Shown piece by piece: positions 33,838 to 42,438 of a stretch of DNA of 64,000 nt. The DNA is taken from positions 1 through 64,000 of the forward strand of contig JAFWKJ010000018.1 of assembly GCA_017511375.1 (NCBI GenBank), in the 5' to 3' direction. The notes under the pieces are model-generated. The model saw only the letters and a program-made list of their open reading frames with translations, made no database searches and was not told the DNA's origin. Position 1 is the first letter of the stretch, and the number at the start of each line of letters is the position of its first letter. The translations under genes were made by a program, and so were the position numbers. This DNA comes from Bacilli bacterium (GTDB taxonomy: Bacteria; Bacillota_I; Bacilli_A; RF39; UBA660).

Positions 33838-36232
33838 AATAGAAAAAAAATGGCAAGATTATTGGGATAAAAATGAAACTTTTAAATGTGAGAATGGAGC
33901 CAAAAAAGATCCTTATTATATTTTGGTAGAGTTTCCTTATCCAAGTGGTTCTGGTCTTCACGTAGGGCATGTACGTAGTTATACTGCACAAGATGCGATT
34001 GCGAGAATGATGAGGATGCAAGGATATAATGTTTTGTATCCTATGGGATGGGATGCTTTTGGGGCGCCTGCAGAACAATATGCTATTAAGAATCATATTC
34101 ACCCAAAAGAAGCTGTAAAAGAGAATATAAAGACTTTTAAAGCACAAATGAAGTCTATTGGATTTTCTTTTGATTGGAGTAGAGAGTTCTCTACTACGGA
34201 TCCAGATTATTATAAATGGACACAATGGCAATTCCTTCAGTTTTATAAACATGGAATGGCTTATAAAGATACGATTCCTGTTAACTGGTGTCCTACTTGT
34301 AAGAGTGTTTTATCTAATGAAGATGCTGCTGGTGGTGTTTGTGAAAGATGTGGTAGCCAGGTTGAGCAAAAAGAGAAGAGTCAATGGATGCTTCGTATGA
34401 GTGATTATTCTGAAGACTTACTTAAAGGTCTTGATGATACAAATTTTGCGGATAGAGTTAAGCTTGGTCAAATCAACTGGATTGGTAAAAGTGAAGGAGT
34501 AGAAGTGGATATTGATATCGTTGGAGGAGGTAAGTTTAGTATCTTTACTACTTGTCCTGAAACGATTTATGGTATTACGTTCTTTGTTATTGCGCCAGAT
34601 GGAAAACTTATCAAGGAATTAATGGATCGCGTTGAAAACAAGGACGAAGTTAATGCTTATATTAAAGAAACCGCTATGAAATCTGCGATGGATCGTACGG
34701 AACTTAATAAAGGAAAAACGGGTGTTGAAATCAAAGGAATTAAAGCTATTAACCCTGTAAACGGAAAAGAAGTTCCTATCTTTTTAGGAGACTTTGTTCT
34801 AGGAGATTATGGTACAGGAGCTGTTATGGCAGTTCCTAGTCATGATCAAAGAGACTTTGAATATGCGAAAGAACATAATCTTGAGATTATTCAGGTTATT
34901 GATTGTGGGGATATTTCAGAACATGCGATTGAAAAGACGGAGTATATGGGTCATGATTATAAAATGATCAACTCAGGAGAATTTGATGGTATGACTGTTG
35001 ATAAGGCTCGTGTCGAAATTGCCAATATGATTGAAAAGAAGAAATTAGGTCGTAGAGTTAATAATTATAAAATGAGAGATTGGATTTTCTCTCGTCAAAG
35101 ATTCTGGGGAGAACCAATTCCTATGATTAACTGTCCAAAATGTGGATGGGTTCCTATGAAGGAAGAGGAATTACCTTTATTGCTTCCAGATGTGGCTGAA
35201 TATGAGCCTACAGAAGATGGAGAGAGTCCTCTTGCTAATATTACAGATTGGGTTAATTGTAAGTGTCCTAAGTGTGGAGGAGACGCTAAGAGAGAGACAG
35301 ATACTATGCCTAACTGGGCTGGATCTTCTTGGTATTTCTTACGTTTTATGGATCCTCATAACGATCACGAATTTGCGTCTATGGATGCGATGAAATATTG
35401 GAATCGTGTGGATTGGTATAATGGTGGTATGGAACATACTGCAAGACATTTATTATATGCTAGATTTTGGGTACAATTCTTATATAATATTGGATTAGTG
35501 CCTCATAAAGAGATGATTTGGACAAGAGTATCTCATGGAATGGTATTGGGTTCTGATAATCAAAAAATGAGTAAATCCAAAGGAAATGTTATTAATCCTG
35601 ATGATATTATTAAAGAGTATGGAGCTGATACGCTACGTGTTTATGAGATGTTTATGGGTGACTATCAGATGGATGCTCCATGGAGTACAGATTCCTTAAG
35701 AGGATGTAAGAGATTCCTTGATAAAATTGAACGTATGAAGGATAAGATTAATGATCAATCTGGATATAGTGAAAAACTAATTGTTTTACAGAATAAAACG
35801 ATTAAAAAGATTGAATATGATATGCTTCATATGGGATATAATACGGTTATTTCATCTTTAATGATTTTAGCCAATGCTTATGATGATATGGATTCTATTA
35901 CAAAAGATGACTATAGTTTACTTCTTACGTTATTGAATCCAATTGCTCCTCATATGACAGAAGAGTTGAATGAACAAATTGGTAATTCTCCAATTTGTGA
36001 GGGACAGTGGCCTCAGTATGATGATGAAAAAACTTATGAGATGACAAAAGAAATTGCTGTTCAAGTCAATGGTAAAGTTCGTGCTACGATTCAAATCTCT
36101 ATTGATGACGATGAAGAGACCATTAAAGAGCAAGCTATGAGTTGTGAAAATGTTATGAAACATATCGAAGGACATGAAATTGTAAAAGTAATTGTTATTA
36201 AGGGTAAAATTGTTAATATTGTTATAAAATAG
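33821..36232 (+). CDS. leuS: Leucyl-tRNA synthetase
   Basis: 803 residues, class I. HIGH-type motif PYPSGSGLHVGHVRSY (about 41-56), a zinc-binding pair NWCPTCKSVLSNED...CERCG (about 155-185), CP1 editing domain with TTCPETIYG and SHDQRDFEYA, and KMSKSKGN (about 582). The C-terminal anticodon and tail domains are full length (VQVNGKVRATIQI). It is controlled by the upstream Leu T-box. Start ATG 33821 lies within the end of the preceding gene. Confidence 0.98.
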   Translation: MENINKIEKKWQDYWDKNETFKCENGAKKDPYYILVEFPYPSGSGLHVGHVRSYTAQDAIARMMRMQGYNVLYPMGWDAFGAPAEQYAIKNHIHPKEAVKENIKTFKAQMKSIGFSFDWSREFSTTDPDYYKWTQWQFLQFYKHGMAYKDTIPVNWCPTCKSVLSNEDAAGGVCERCGSQVEQKEKSQWMLRMSDYSEDLLKGLDDTNFADRVKLGQINWIGKSEGVEVDIDIVGGGKFSIFTTCPETIYGITFFVIAPDGKLIKELMDRVENKDEVNAYIKETAMKSAMDRTELNKGKTGVEIKGIKAINPVNGKEVPIFLGDFVLGDYGTGAVMAVPSHDQRDFEYAKEHNLEIIQVIDCGDISEHAIEKTEYMGHDYKMINSGEFDGMTVDKARVEIANMIEKKKLGRRVNNYKMRDWIFSRQRFWGEPIPMINCPKCGWVPMKEEELPLLLPDVAEYEPTEDGESPLANITDWVNCKCPKCGGDAKRETDTMPNWAGSSWYFLRFMDPHNDHEFASMDAMKYWNRVDWYNGGMEHTARHLLYARFWVQFLYNIGLVPHKEMIWTRVSHGMVLGSDNQKMSKSKGNVINPDDIIKEYGADTLRVYEMFMGDYQMDAPWSTDSLRGCKRFLDKIERMKDKINDQSGYSEKLIVLQNKTIKKIEYDMLHMGYNTVISSLMILANAYDDMDSITKDDYSLLLTLLNPIAPHMTEELNEQIGNSPICEGQWPQYDDEKTYEMTKEIAVQVNGKVRATIQISIDDDEETIKEQAMSCENVMKHIEGHEIVKVIVIKGKIVNIVIK

Positions 36233-36266
36233 GAGGGCTTTTTGCCTTTCTATTTTTGCGCTAAAA

Positions 36267-36295
36267 TTGACTTTTATCTTATTGTATGGTAGAAT
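36267..36295 (+). promoter_or_regulatory. SigA-type promoter of the Fic gene
   Basis: TTGACT (36267-36272), 17-nt spacer, TAGAAT (36290-36295). It covers an in-frame ATG at 36286, which therefore is not the start. Confidence 0.75.
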
Positions 36296-36321
36296 ACGCT
36301 ACTAATTGGAGTGGGTTGTTT

Positions 36322-37482
36322 ATGTTTGAAAAAGGCGAAGACGTAATTATAACGGGACAAAGATTTCCCTATTATTTATTTTTGTATTTATTGACGCGTT
36401 TTAAAGAAGCTTTTGGGCATTCTAGTTTATCAATTGAAGAGGCTTTTCATGATTTGGAAAACTTTGATTTGATTATTGCCTCTACGATGGATAATGATGC
36501 GATTGAACAATATAATCGTTTGTCTCATAAAGAAAAAAGTGAGATTACAGAGACCTTACGACAAATTATTGTTTATAAAGGAGCTTATTATGGAGTCTTT
36601 CCTGATGAATTGACGGGTGATAATAAACAGTTTGAGGAATTATATAATAAACACTTTTTCTATTTTGAACCGTACATTCATTATTATATTGCTTTTGACG
36701 AGAATGGTTGTTTTGATAAAAGAGCAACCTTTCATAAAATTGATACGTTGTTTATTAACTTGCCTCAGAGACAAACAGCTTATATTAAAGCTTATTATAT
36801 GAATCGAGATCATTTAGATGCTTGTGATTATGCGATTGATCAAAAGGAACTTTCTATTGCGGATACTATCAAGATTAATAATATTGTTAATGAAAGTGAT
36901 GATGATAAGGTTCTTGGTTATAAAACGGCTAATAATGTAGTTGTGGGAGCAAAATTTGAACCTACGGACAGAAAAGATGTTCCTTTAGAGATGCAGAAAT
37001 TATTTTATGAATATAAACAAGATTTTGGAATGACTATTTTTGATCCGAATGAACCAGGTATTTCAGCGAGAGAGAAATATAATAGAACTTGTGATATTTT
37101 CCGTAAAGAAGCAAATTTTCATATTCGTTTTATTCGTATCCATCCTTTTAATGATGGAAATGGTAGAACGGGAAGAATTCTATTGAATCATCATTTGTTG
37201 AGTCAAGGAATTGCTCCTGTATTACTTTCCAATGCTATGTGTGATGAATATCATAGATGTATCAATGAAAATGATGTGGAAGCCCTTGCCAAATTGTTCT
37301 TTTATAGTTCTTCATTGCAGCTAGAAAACTGGGTATCTTTCTTAAAATCACATCCTAAATTTCATAAGAAAGATATTGGTGGAAATAATGATGAGATGGC
37401 TGAACTTGATGAATTTGAAGAAGCAAGAGAAACGGCTGAAAAGAAACATAGGAAAATTCGTCTAAATCATATCTTTTTTTAG
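36322..37482 (+). CDS. Fic-domain protein (AMPylase type)
   Basis: 386 residues from ATG 36322 (RBS GGAGTGGG, 6 nt; promoter just upstream). The Fic core holds the complete motif HPFNDGNGRTGR (about 273-284), so the catalytic His and Asp/Gly/Arg residues are present and nucleotidyl transfer to a protein hydroxyl is expected. An N-terminal region of about 200 residues is unfamiliar. STMDNDAIEQ (about 53-62) is a possible degenerate inhibitory helix in place of the usual S/TxxxEG/N, which I cannot confirm. There is no adjacent antitoxin gene. A basic tail follows the core. Confidence 0.88.
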   Translation: MFEKGEDVIITGQRFPYYLFLYLLTRFKEAFGHSSLSIEEAFHDLENFDLIIASTMDNDAIEQYNRLSHKEKSEITETLRQIIVYKGAYYGVFPDELTGDNKQFEELYNKHFFYFEPYIHYYIAFDENGCFDKRATFHKIDTLFINLPQRQTAYIKAYYMNRDHLDACDYAIDQKELSIADTIKINNIVNESDDDKVLGYKTANNVVVGAKFEPTDRKDVPLEMQKLFYEYKQDFGMTIFDPNEPGISAREKYNRTCDIFRKEANFHIRFIRIHPFNDGNGRTGRILLNHHLLSQGIAPVLLSNAMCDEYHRCINENDVEALAKLFFYSSSLQLENWVSFLKSHPKFHKKDIGGNNDEMAELDEFEEARETAEKKHRKIRLNHIFF

Positions 37483-37506
37483 AAGAATTTTCTTCTTTTT
37501 TTTTGC
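37479..37506 (+). terminator. Terminator of the Fic gene
   Basis: AGAAGA (37481-37486), loop ATTT, TCTTCT, then a long T run; overlaps the stop codon. Confidence 0.85.
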
Positions 37507-37538
37507 TTTTTTCTTGTTATAGTTAGAGAGGTGATACG

Positions 37539-37733
37539 ATGAAAGTAAAAATATTTGATGAAGAAGATGAGTTTGATTTAGAAAATGATATTAATGAGTT
37601 TTTAGATAATGAGAAGATTGAACTAATGGAGATACAATATCAAGTTGGTTTATCTGTTTTTGGAGAGGAACAAATCTTTTGTTTTTCTGCGATGATTCTT
37701 TACCAATTACATGAGGGGCCTATAAAAAAATAG
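37539..37733 (+). CDS. Cse60-like small sporulation protein
   Basis: 64 residues: MKVKIFDEEDEFDLENDINEFL then IQYQVGLSVFGEEQIFCFSAMILY, the layout of the Cse60 family, which in Bacillus subtilis is a SigE-controlled sporulation gene of unknown role. RBS GAGAGGTG. Followed 38 nt later by the flippase gene. Confidence 0.75.
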   Translation: MKVKIFDEEDEFDLENDINEFLDNEKIELMEIQYQVGLSVFGEEQIFCFSAMILYQLHEGPIKK

Positions 37734-37771
37734 TTTTTTATGTTATATTAGTATTAGAGTGGAGGTGTGCA

Positions 37772-39424
37772 ATGAAGAAGGATATTACGATGAAGAAAAA
37801 TACTTTTGTTAAGGGCGCACTGATTACTACGATTGGAATTGTTTTAACAAAGATTTTAGGGATTATCTATGTAATTCCTTTTCATGCCATTATAGGGGAT
37901 GAAGGAGGGGCTTTATATGGTTATGCTTATACCATATATTTGTTTTTTGTGTCCTTTTCTTCGGCAGGGATACCTCTTGCTATTAGTAAACTGGTATCTG
38001 AGTATCATACTTTAGGATATTTAAAAGCGAAACAACGAGCTTTTAGAATAGGAAAACGACTTTCTATTATTATGGGACTTGGATGTTTTCTACTTATTTA
38101 TATTTCTGCACCTCTTCTTGCGAAGGGAATTCTTGGAAATGTTTCTGGAGGAAATAGTATTTCAGATATTACGTATGTTATACGTGTCATTTCTTCTGCT
38201 ATTATCATTGGACCTATTTTAAGTGTTTATAGAGGATTTTTTGAAGGGCATAAGTTTATGAGTCCTCCTTCAATTTCCCAAGTTATTGAACAATTATTTA
38301 GAGTATGTATTATTATTTTTGGTAGTTATTTAACCTTAAAAACTTTCCATTTGTCGATTTCAAGTGGCGTAGGCGTTGCCTTGTTTGGGGCAACCATAGG
38401 AGCTCTTGTTTCCTACTTTTATTTATATTTTAAATATTTAAATAATCGAAGAAAGTTTCAAGAAAGAGTCAGAGATGTGAATGAGCCACGCATTACGAAT
38501 AAAACAATCTTTCGTAAACTAATTATTTATGCAATTCCTTTTATTATGATTGATTTCTTTAAATCTATTTATAATTATGTGGATATGTTTAGTGTTGTGA
38601 AAGGGCTTGTTAAATATGCAAGTTATAGTGCGAAAGATGCGGAGACCGTCTATAGTATTTTATCTACTTGGGCCCAGAAATTTAATATGATTATTTCGGC
38701 TGTTTCTACGGGTATTATTGTTAGTTTAATCCCTAATTTAACAGAGAGTATTGTGAAGAAGGATTCTTTTGAAATTCATAAGAGAATATCCCAATCTATC
38801 AGTATGCTTTTGTATTTTATTGTTCCTATTACTTTTGGAATCTGTTTCTTATCAAAACCTATTTGGATCTTGTTTTATGGAAAAAGTATTTATGGTCCTA
38901 GTGTCCTTTCTTACTATATTTTTGTTGGTTTGTTTGTTTCTTTGTTTACGACGGTCATTACAATATTACAGACCTTAAAAGATTATAAGAATGTATTTTA
39001 TTGTTTATTAATAGGTGTTCTTATTAAAATTATTATGAATTATAGTTTGTTAAGGACCTTCTATAGTTTTGGATTCCCTGCTTATTATGGATTTATTACA
39101 GCCACTATATTTGGATATGTTGCCTCTACTTTATTATGTTTTATGGTCTTATATTATAAATATAAGGTTCCGTTTGATAATATTTTAAAACAATCTGTAG
39201 ATATTCTATGTGGATCTTTACTTATGATATTTGTCTTAATGGTATTTAAATTCTTTGTGCCAATTACTTCTACTACAAGAATGATGAATATGTTAATCAT
39301 TTGTTTCTATGCGGTTATAGGAGCGGGTGTTTATTTCTGTTATGCTTATCAATCAAAACTTACAAAAAGTATTTTTGGGGGGCATTTTCTTAAAAGTATT
39401 TCTAGAGTGTTCTTTAGAAGATAG
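37772..39424 (+). CDS. SpoVB/MurJ-like polysaccharide (lipid) flippase of the MOP superfamily
   Basis: 550 residues with about 14 membrane helices. The N-terminal helix region KGALITTIGIVLTKILGIIYVIPFHAIIG and AGIPLAISKLVSEYHTLGY are typical of the SpoVB/YtgP group. These flip lipid-linked precursors: lipid II in the cell wall, or cortex precursors in spore formers. Whether this is the vegetative or the sporulation paralogue cannot be told, though the upstream Cse60-like gene favours sporulation. RBS GGAGGTG. Confidence 0.88.
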   Translation: MKKDITMKKNTFVKGALITTIGIVLTKILGIIYVIPFHAIIGDEGGALYGYAYTIYLFFVSFSSAGIPLAISKLVSEYHTLGYLKAKQRAFRIGKRLSIIMGLGCFLLIYISAPLLAKGILGNVSGGNSISDITYVIRVISSAIIIGPILSVYRGFFEGHKFMSPPSISQVIEQLFRVCIIIFGSYLTLKTFHLSISSGVGVALFGATIGALVSYFYLYFKYLNNRRKFQERVRDVNEPRITNKTIFRKLIIYAIPFIMIDFFKSIYNYVDMFSVVKGLVKYASYSAKDAETVYSILSTWAQKFNMIISAVSTGIIVSLIPNLTESIVKKDSFEIHKRISQSISMLLYFIVPITFGICFLSKPIWILFYGKSIYGPSVLSYYIFVGLFVSLFTTVITILQTLKDYKNVFYCLLIGVLIKIIMNYSLLRTFYSFGFPAYYGFITATIFGYVASTLLCFMVLYYKYKVPFDNILKQSVDILCGSLLMIFVLMVFKFFVPITSTTRMMNMLIICFYAVIGAGVYFCYAYQSKLTKSIFGGHFLKSISRVFFRR

Positions 39425-39429
39425 TGTAA

Positions 39430-39455
39430 AAAACTGTCATATTATTGACAGTTTG
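39430..39455 (+). terminator. Weak terminator after the flippase gene
   Basis: AACTGTCA (39432-39439) and TGACAGTT (39446-39453). The T tract is short, so read-through is possible. Confidence 0.5.
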
Positions 39456-39484
39456 TGTTGAAAACTATAAAAGAATGATATAAT
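39456..39484 (+). promoter_or_regulatory. Promoter of the WXG100 pair
   Basis: TATAAT at 39479-39484, with TGTTGA at 39456-39461 (17-nt spacer) or TTGAAA at 39458 (15 nt). Confidence 0.5.
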
Positions 39485-39509
39485 TTAGTTAAGAATGGAG
39501 GTTAAGATT

Positions 39510-39815
39510 ATGGCTGAAGGATTACATGTACAAGCTGGACAAATGACACAAGATGGTAATAATACTATTGATAGTGCTGATGAATTTTGCACTGAAATTC
39601 GTGGTTTGGAAGAAAGCGTTCATGAGTTATTAGGAATTTGGAGAGGTGCTTCTGCTCAAGCATTCCAAAGTTCTTTTGATGGAAAAACGGAACAATTAAT
39701 GTCTTTCAAAAACTTATTAGAACAAAGAGGAGAAAACATTGTTGAATCTGCAAAAATCTTAGATCAAAATGAACAAGATTTAACTGCTATGGGTTCTAAT
39801 TTATTCAGAGGATAG
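39510..39815 (+). CDS. WXG100-family (ESAT-6-like) protein A
   Basis: 101 residues from ATG 39510 (RBS GGAGG 7 nt upstream; the ATG at 39495 precedes the RBS). Two helices with the central turn LGIWRGASAQAF (W-x-G), the hairpin of type VII secretion substrates. It is followed 12 nt later by a second small hairpin protein, so a heterodimer is likely. No YxxxD/E secretion signal is obvious at the C-terminus (NLFRG). No EssC/FtsK-like ATPase is in the window. Confidence 0.85.
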   Translation: MAEGLHVQAGQMTQDGNNTIDSADEFCTEIRGLEESVHELLGIWRGASAQAFQSSFDGKTEQLMSFKNLLEQRGENIVESAKILDQNEQDLTAMGSNLFRG

Positions 39816-39827
39816 GAGGAGAAACGA

Positions 39828-40121
39828 ATGAATGAATTTGATTTAGAAAATTATGATCGTGCTGTAGGCCTAGCTGATGAAATTTTTATGCATGCTGAAC
39901 GTATTCATAACGTTTTTGAAAACATTGATGAATTAATGGGTATGCTTCATGGAACTCACTGGGGAAGTACAGGATCAGAAGATGTTAATGCGCAATATTT
40001 AGCAAATATTAAAACTCAATTTGAGCCATTTTATCAAGATGTAGTAGCTATGAAGAATCATGTTTATACTGTAACAGAACATGATATTGCTGCTGATACA
40101 CAAGCTGCTGCTAATATTTAG
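39828..40121 (+). CDS. WXG100-like protein B, probable partner of protein A
   Basis: 97 residues, all helical apart from the turn GTHWGSTGSEDV, which has WG in the place of the WxG turn. RBS GGAGGAG. It lies 12 nt after protein A and ends at a bidirectional terminator. The family assignment is weaker than for A and rests on length, hairpin pattern and linkage. Candidate for a secreted or surface heterodimer, or a chaperone for a distant substrate. Confidence 0.68.
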   Translation: MNEFDLENYDRAVGLADEIFMHAERIHNVFENIDELMGMLHGTHWGSTGSEDVNAQYLANIKTQFEPFYQDVVAMKNHVYTVTEHDIAADTQAAANI

Positions 40122-40127
40122 TATCAT

Positions 40128-40156
40128 AAAAAGAGATCATTCGATCTCTTTTTTAT
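40128..40156. terminator. Bidirectional terminator between the WXG100 pair and the second FemAB gene
   Basis: AAAAAGAGATC (40128-40138), loop ATTC, GATCTCTTTTT (40143-40153), T on both strands. Confidence 0.9.
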
Positions 40157-41465
40157 TTTCTTTATTTAATTCATTTTCTAAATCTTTTTTACTTTTGTTA
40201 CGAATTATTTTTCTATAAATTGGTACCAGTTTTGTAAATACAAAGTAGAATAACGGATTGGTAATATAATCCCATTCTCCGATAAATTCTACATAATCTC
40301 CACCAAATTTCTTTTTAAATTCATGCAATCCTAATCGTGGATTGTTTTTTGATAAGTCTCCGATTGTACCAAATTGATCATAGATTTCTATGCCTTTGTT
40401 TTTACAATATTTAATATGTTCAAAATAAGTACTATAATTCACATATGTTTCACTTAATATGTTGTGATTACCAGCATACAAAACCCAAGCTTTGTTTCCA
40501 TATTCAATAATCATATGAGCACTTAGTGTAACTTCATTTCCATATTGTGTTTTTGCTTCTTTATACTTTTCTATTTCTGCCAGTACGTTTTCTTTTTGTC
40601 TTGTAAGTTCTTCTAGTTTTGCCTTGGCACTTTTACTTAGGTTATCGATTGGTAAAATAGAAATTTGATCATTAATTGTTTTTTGATTTTTTTCTAAAGC
40701 TTTTATTGTTTTTTGAAAGTTGATTTTTCCTAAGAATAAGGTGGCTTTAGAAGATGGATTTCCATTAAATATTTCATATAATGTTTCATAGTAATCTTCG
40801 TTGTATGAAATAAAGTCTTTTCTTGATTCTGTTAGAGTCATTAAATAATAAAAATCTTTTAAATCTTTTTTTGTTCCTATTACTACCTCAGTATTTAACT
40901 TTTCTGCTTTGGCGATTCTTTGTTTTGTTGTCTTTGAAAAATGATTTTCAATCTCTTCTAAATCTTGGGTTAAATCAATTCTAAAAGTATAGCGTGGTTG
41001 CATTGTTTCAAAGTTTTTTGTATATCCTTGATGTTTAAAACCGCAAGATTTTAGTGTTTGAAAAATCGTATCATAATCTGGGTTTTCTGTTTTTTCATTT
41101 TGGTAGTTGGTTGACTCCTTGATAATATCTGGGTCTATTTTAACAAAGATTGCTTTTTTGCTTTTGGCAAAAGCTACAACTTTTTTGGTCATTTCTCGCA
41201 CTAAATCTTTTCTTTTATAATCAATGACAAAACCTCTTGGTGCATAAAAATAACACTTGTTCATTGGTAATTTTTTTTCTAGGAGTAAAACGGATGCCAA
41301 GATTTCATCCTCTTCATTTACTAATCCTAAATAGTAAGGAGTAAGGTTTTTCTTAATTTTGGAAAATTCTCCCCATGAAAGAGATTGTAAAAAGTGAGAT
41401 TTTGTCTTATGGTTTCTAACAAATTCGTCAAATTTTTCCTTTTCTAGATTTTTTAGTTTAAGCAT
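40137..41465 (-). CDS. FemAB/MurM-type peptidoglycan aminoacyltransferase (paralogue 2)
   Basis: 442 residues. Key segments: KNHKTKSHFLQ-type start (FVRNHKTKSHFLQSLSWGEFSK), CYFYAPRGFVIDYK, FFSKTTKQRIAKAEKL-type basic stretch, a coiled-coil insert (about 245-320), then KAWVLYAGNHNILSETYVNY and IYDQFGTIGDLSKNNP. It is nearer the canonical FemX/MurM than paralogue 1. It adds an amino acid to the lipid II stem peptide. A 51-residue gene lies upstream on the same strand and could share its transcript. Confidence 0.9.
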   Translation of the reverse strand: MLKLKNLEKEKFDEFVRNHKTKSHFLQSLSWGEFSKIKKNLTPYYLGLVNEEDEILASVLLLEKKLPMNKCYFYAPRGFVIDYKRKDLVREMTKKVVAFAKSKKAIFVKIDPDIIKESTNYQNEKTENPDYDTIFQTLKSCGFKHQGYTKNFETMQPRYTFRIDLTQDLEEIENHFSKTTKQRIAKAEKLNTEVVIGTKKDLKDFYYLMTLTESRKDFISYNEDYYETLYEIFNGNPSSKATLFLGKINFQKTIKALEKNQKTINDQISILPIDNLSKSAKAKLEELTRQKENVLAEIEKYKEAKTQYGNEVTLSAHMIIEYGNKAWVLYAGNHNILSETYVNYSTYFEHIKYCKNKGIEIYDQFGTIGDLSKNNPRLGLHEFKKKFGGDYVEFIGEWDYITNPLFYFVFTKLVPIYRKIIRNKSKKDLENELNKENKKEIE

Positions 41466-41509
41466 TTGATTGACCTCGCTTCCTCATTCATTAGTATATC
41501 ATAATCCTA

Positions 41510-41665
41510 TTAGATAATGTAGTAATTATCATCTTTTTCTAGGTAGTTTTTTTCGCTCTTTATATTTAACTTCTCTATTGTGTTTTCAATACGCATTAAT
41601 TGCTCTCTGATGCATTTTAATTCTTCTATTACAGGTTGTATAGGATAAAATGGATAGGGGTTCAT
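41510..41665 (-). CDS. 51-residue small protein, unknown
   Basis: Reads MNPYPFYPIQPVIEELKCIR and continues as an amphipathic charged helix (EQLMRIENTIEKLNIKSEKN) to the end YYII. Minus-strand ATG at 41665 has AGAAGTGATA about 6 nt upstream, and the frame is open to TAA at 41510-41512. A Pro/Tyr-rich start followed by a coiled-coil-like helix resembles small coat- or membrane-associated proteins of spore formers, but I cannot name a family. It lies 44 nt upstream of the second FemAB gene, same strand. Confidence 0.6.
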   Translation of the reverse strand: MNPYPFYPIQPVIEELKCIREQLMRIENTIEKLNIKSEKNYLEKDDNYYII

Positions 41666-41735
41666 ATTATCACTTCTTTCTCTTTATTTTATGTATTCTT
41701 TTGGGTTCTGTGATAAAATATCTACAGGTGATAGT

Positions 41736-42374
41736 ATGCGTCTTAGAAATGTGAAAAATAAAGAAGAAATCATGAATCAATCTACTTGTTTGATTCGTAA
41801 TCCTGAAGAGTACTTTGGAAAATGGAAACAAGTGTTTTCTAATTCTCATCCCATCTATGTAGAAATTGGAATGGGGAAAGGACAATTTATTATTCAAAAT
41901 GCCTTGGCACATCCAGAAAACAATTATATAGGAATTGAAAAATATGATAGTGTTATGGCGAAGGCACTTCTAAAAGTACCAGAGGGAATTCCTAATTTAA
42001 AGATGGTACGAGCAGATGCTCTATCGATTGATAAAATATTTGATCATGAAATTAATGGGATTTATTTAAACTTTTCGGATCCGTGGCCTAAAAAAAGACA
42101 TCACTTGAGACGTTTGTCTAGTCGCGTTTTTTTAGAGAAGTATGACTCTATCTTTCAAAAAGAACCATGGATTGAAATGAGGACGGATAATCGAGAACTA
42201 TTTCAATATTCTTTAGTTAGTTTTAGTTCCTTTGGGTATACGCTGGAAGATGTGTCACTTAACTTACATCAAGATCAAATGCCAACCATTACAACAGAGT
42301 ATGAAGATAAGTTTTCTAACAAGAATATGCCTATCTATTTTGTAAGGTGTACGAAAGTGTTAAAAACAAGGTAA
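41736..42374 (+). CDS. trmB: tRNA (guanine-46-N7)-methyltransferase TrmB
   Basis: 212 residues from ATG 41736 (RBS ACAGGTGAT; the ATG at 41691 has no RBS). SAM-binding VEIGMGKGQFI (about 42-52), IGIEKYDSVM, and the substrate motif LNFSDPWPKKRHHLRRL (about 108-124), then EMRTDNRELF. It methylates G46 in the variable loop of tRNA. Length is normal. Confidence 0.97.
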   Translation: MRLRNVKNKEEIMNQSTCLIRNPEEYFGKWKQVFSNSHPIYVEIGMGKGQFIIQNALAHPENNYIGIEKYDSVMAKALLKVPEGIPNLKMVRADALSIDKIFDHEINGIYLNFSDPWPKKRHHLRRLSSRVFLEKYDSIFQKEPWIEMRTDNRELFQYSLVSFSSFGYTLEDVSLNLHQDQMPTITTEYEDKFSNKNMPIYFVRCTKVLKTR

Positions 42375-42412
42375 ATTCACGTAAAAACATTTTGTATTTA
42401 TGAAAATAATGA

Positions 42413-42418
42413 TATAAT
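42413..42418 (+). promoter_or_regulatory. -10 element upstream of the 42439 lipoprotein gene
   Basis: TATAAT at 42413-42418; no good -35. Confidence 0.45.
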
Positions 42419-42438
42419 GAAAAGAGAGTAGGTGAAAT

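Noticed and set aside
36286..36321. Upstream in-frame ATG of the Fic gene
   Set aside because: It lies inside a TTGACT-17-TAGAAT promoter and has no RBS; ATG 36322 has GGAGTGGG at proper distance.
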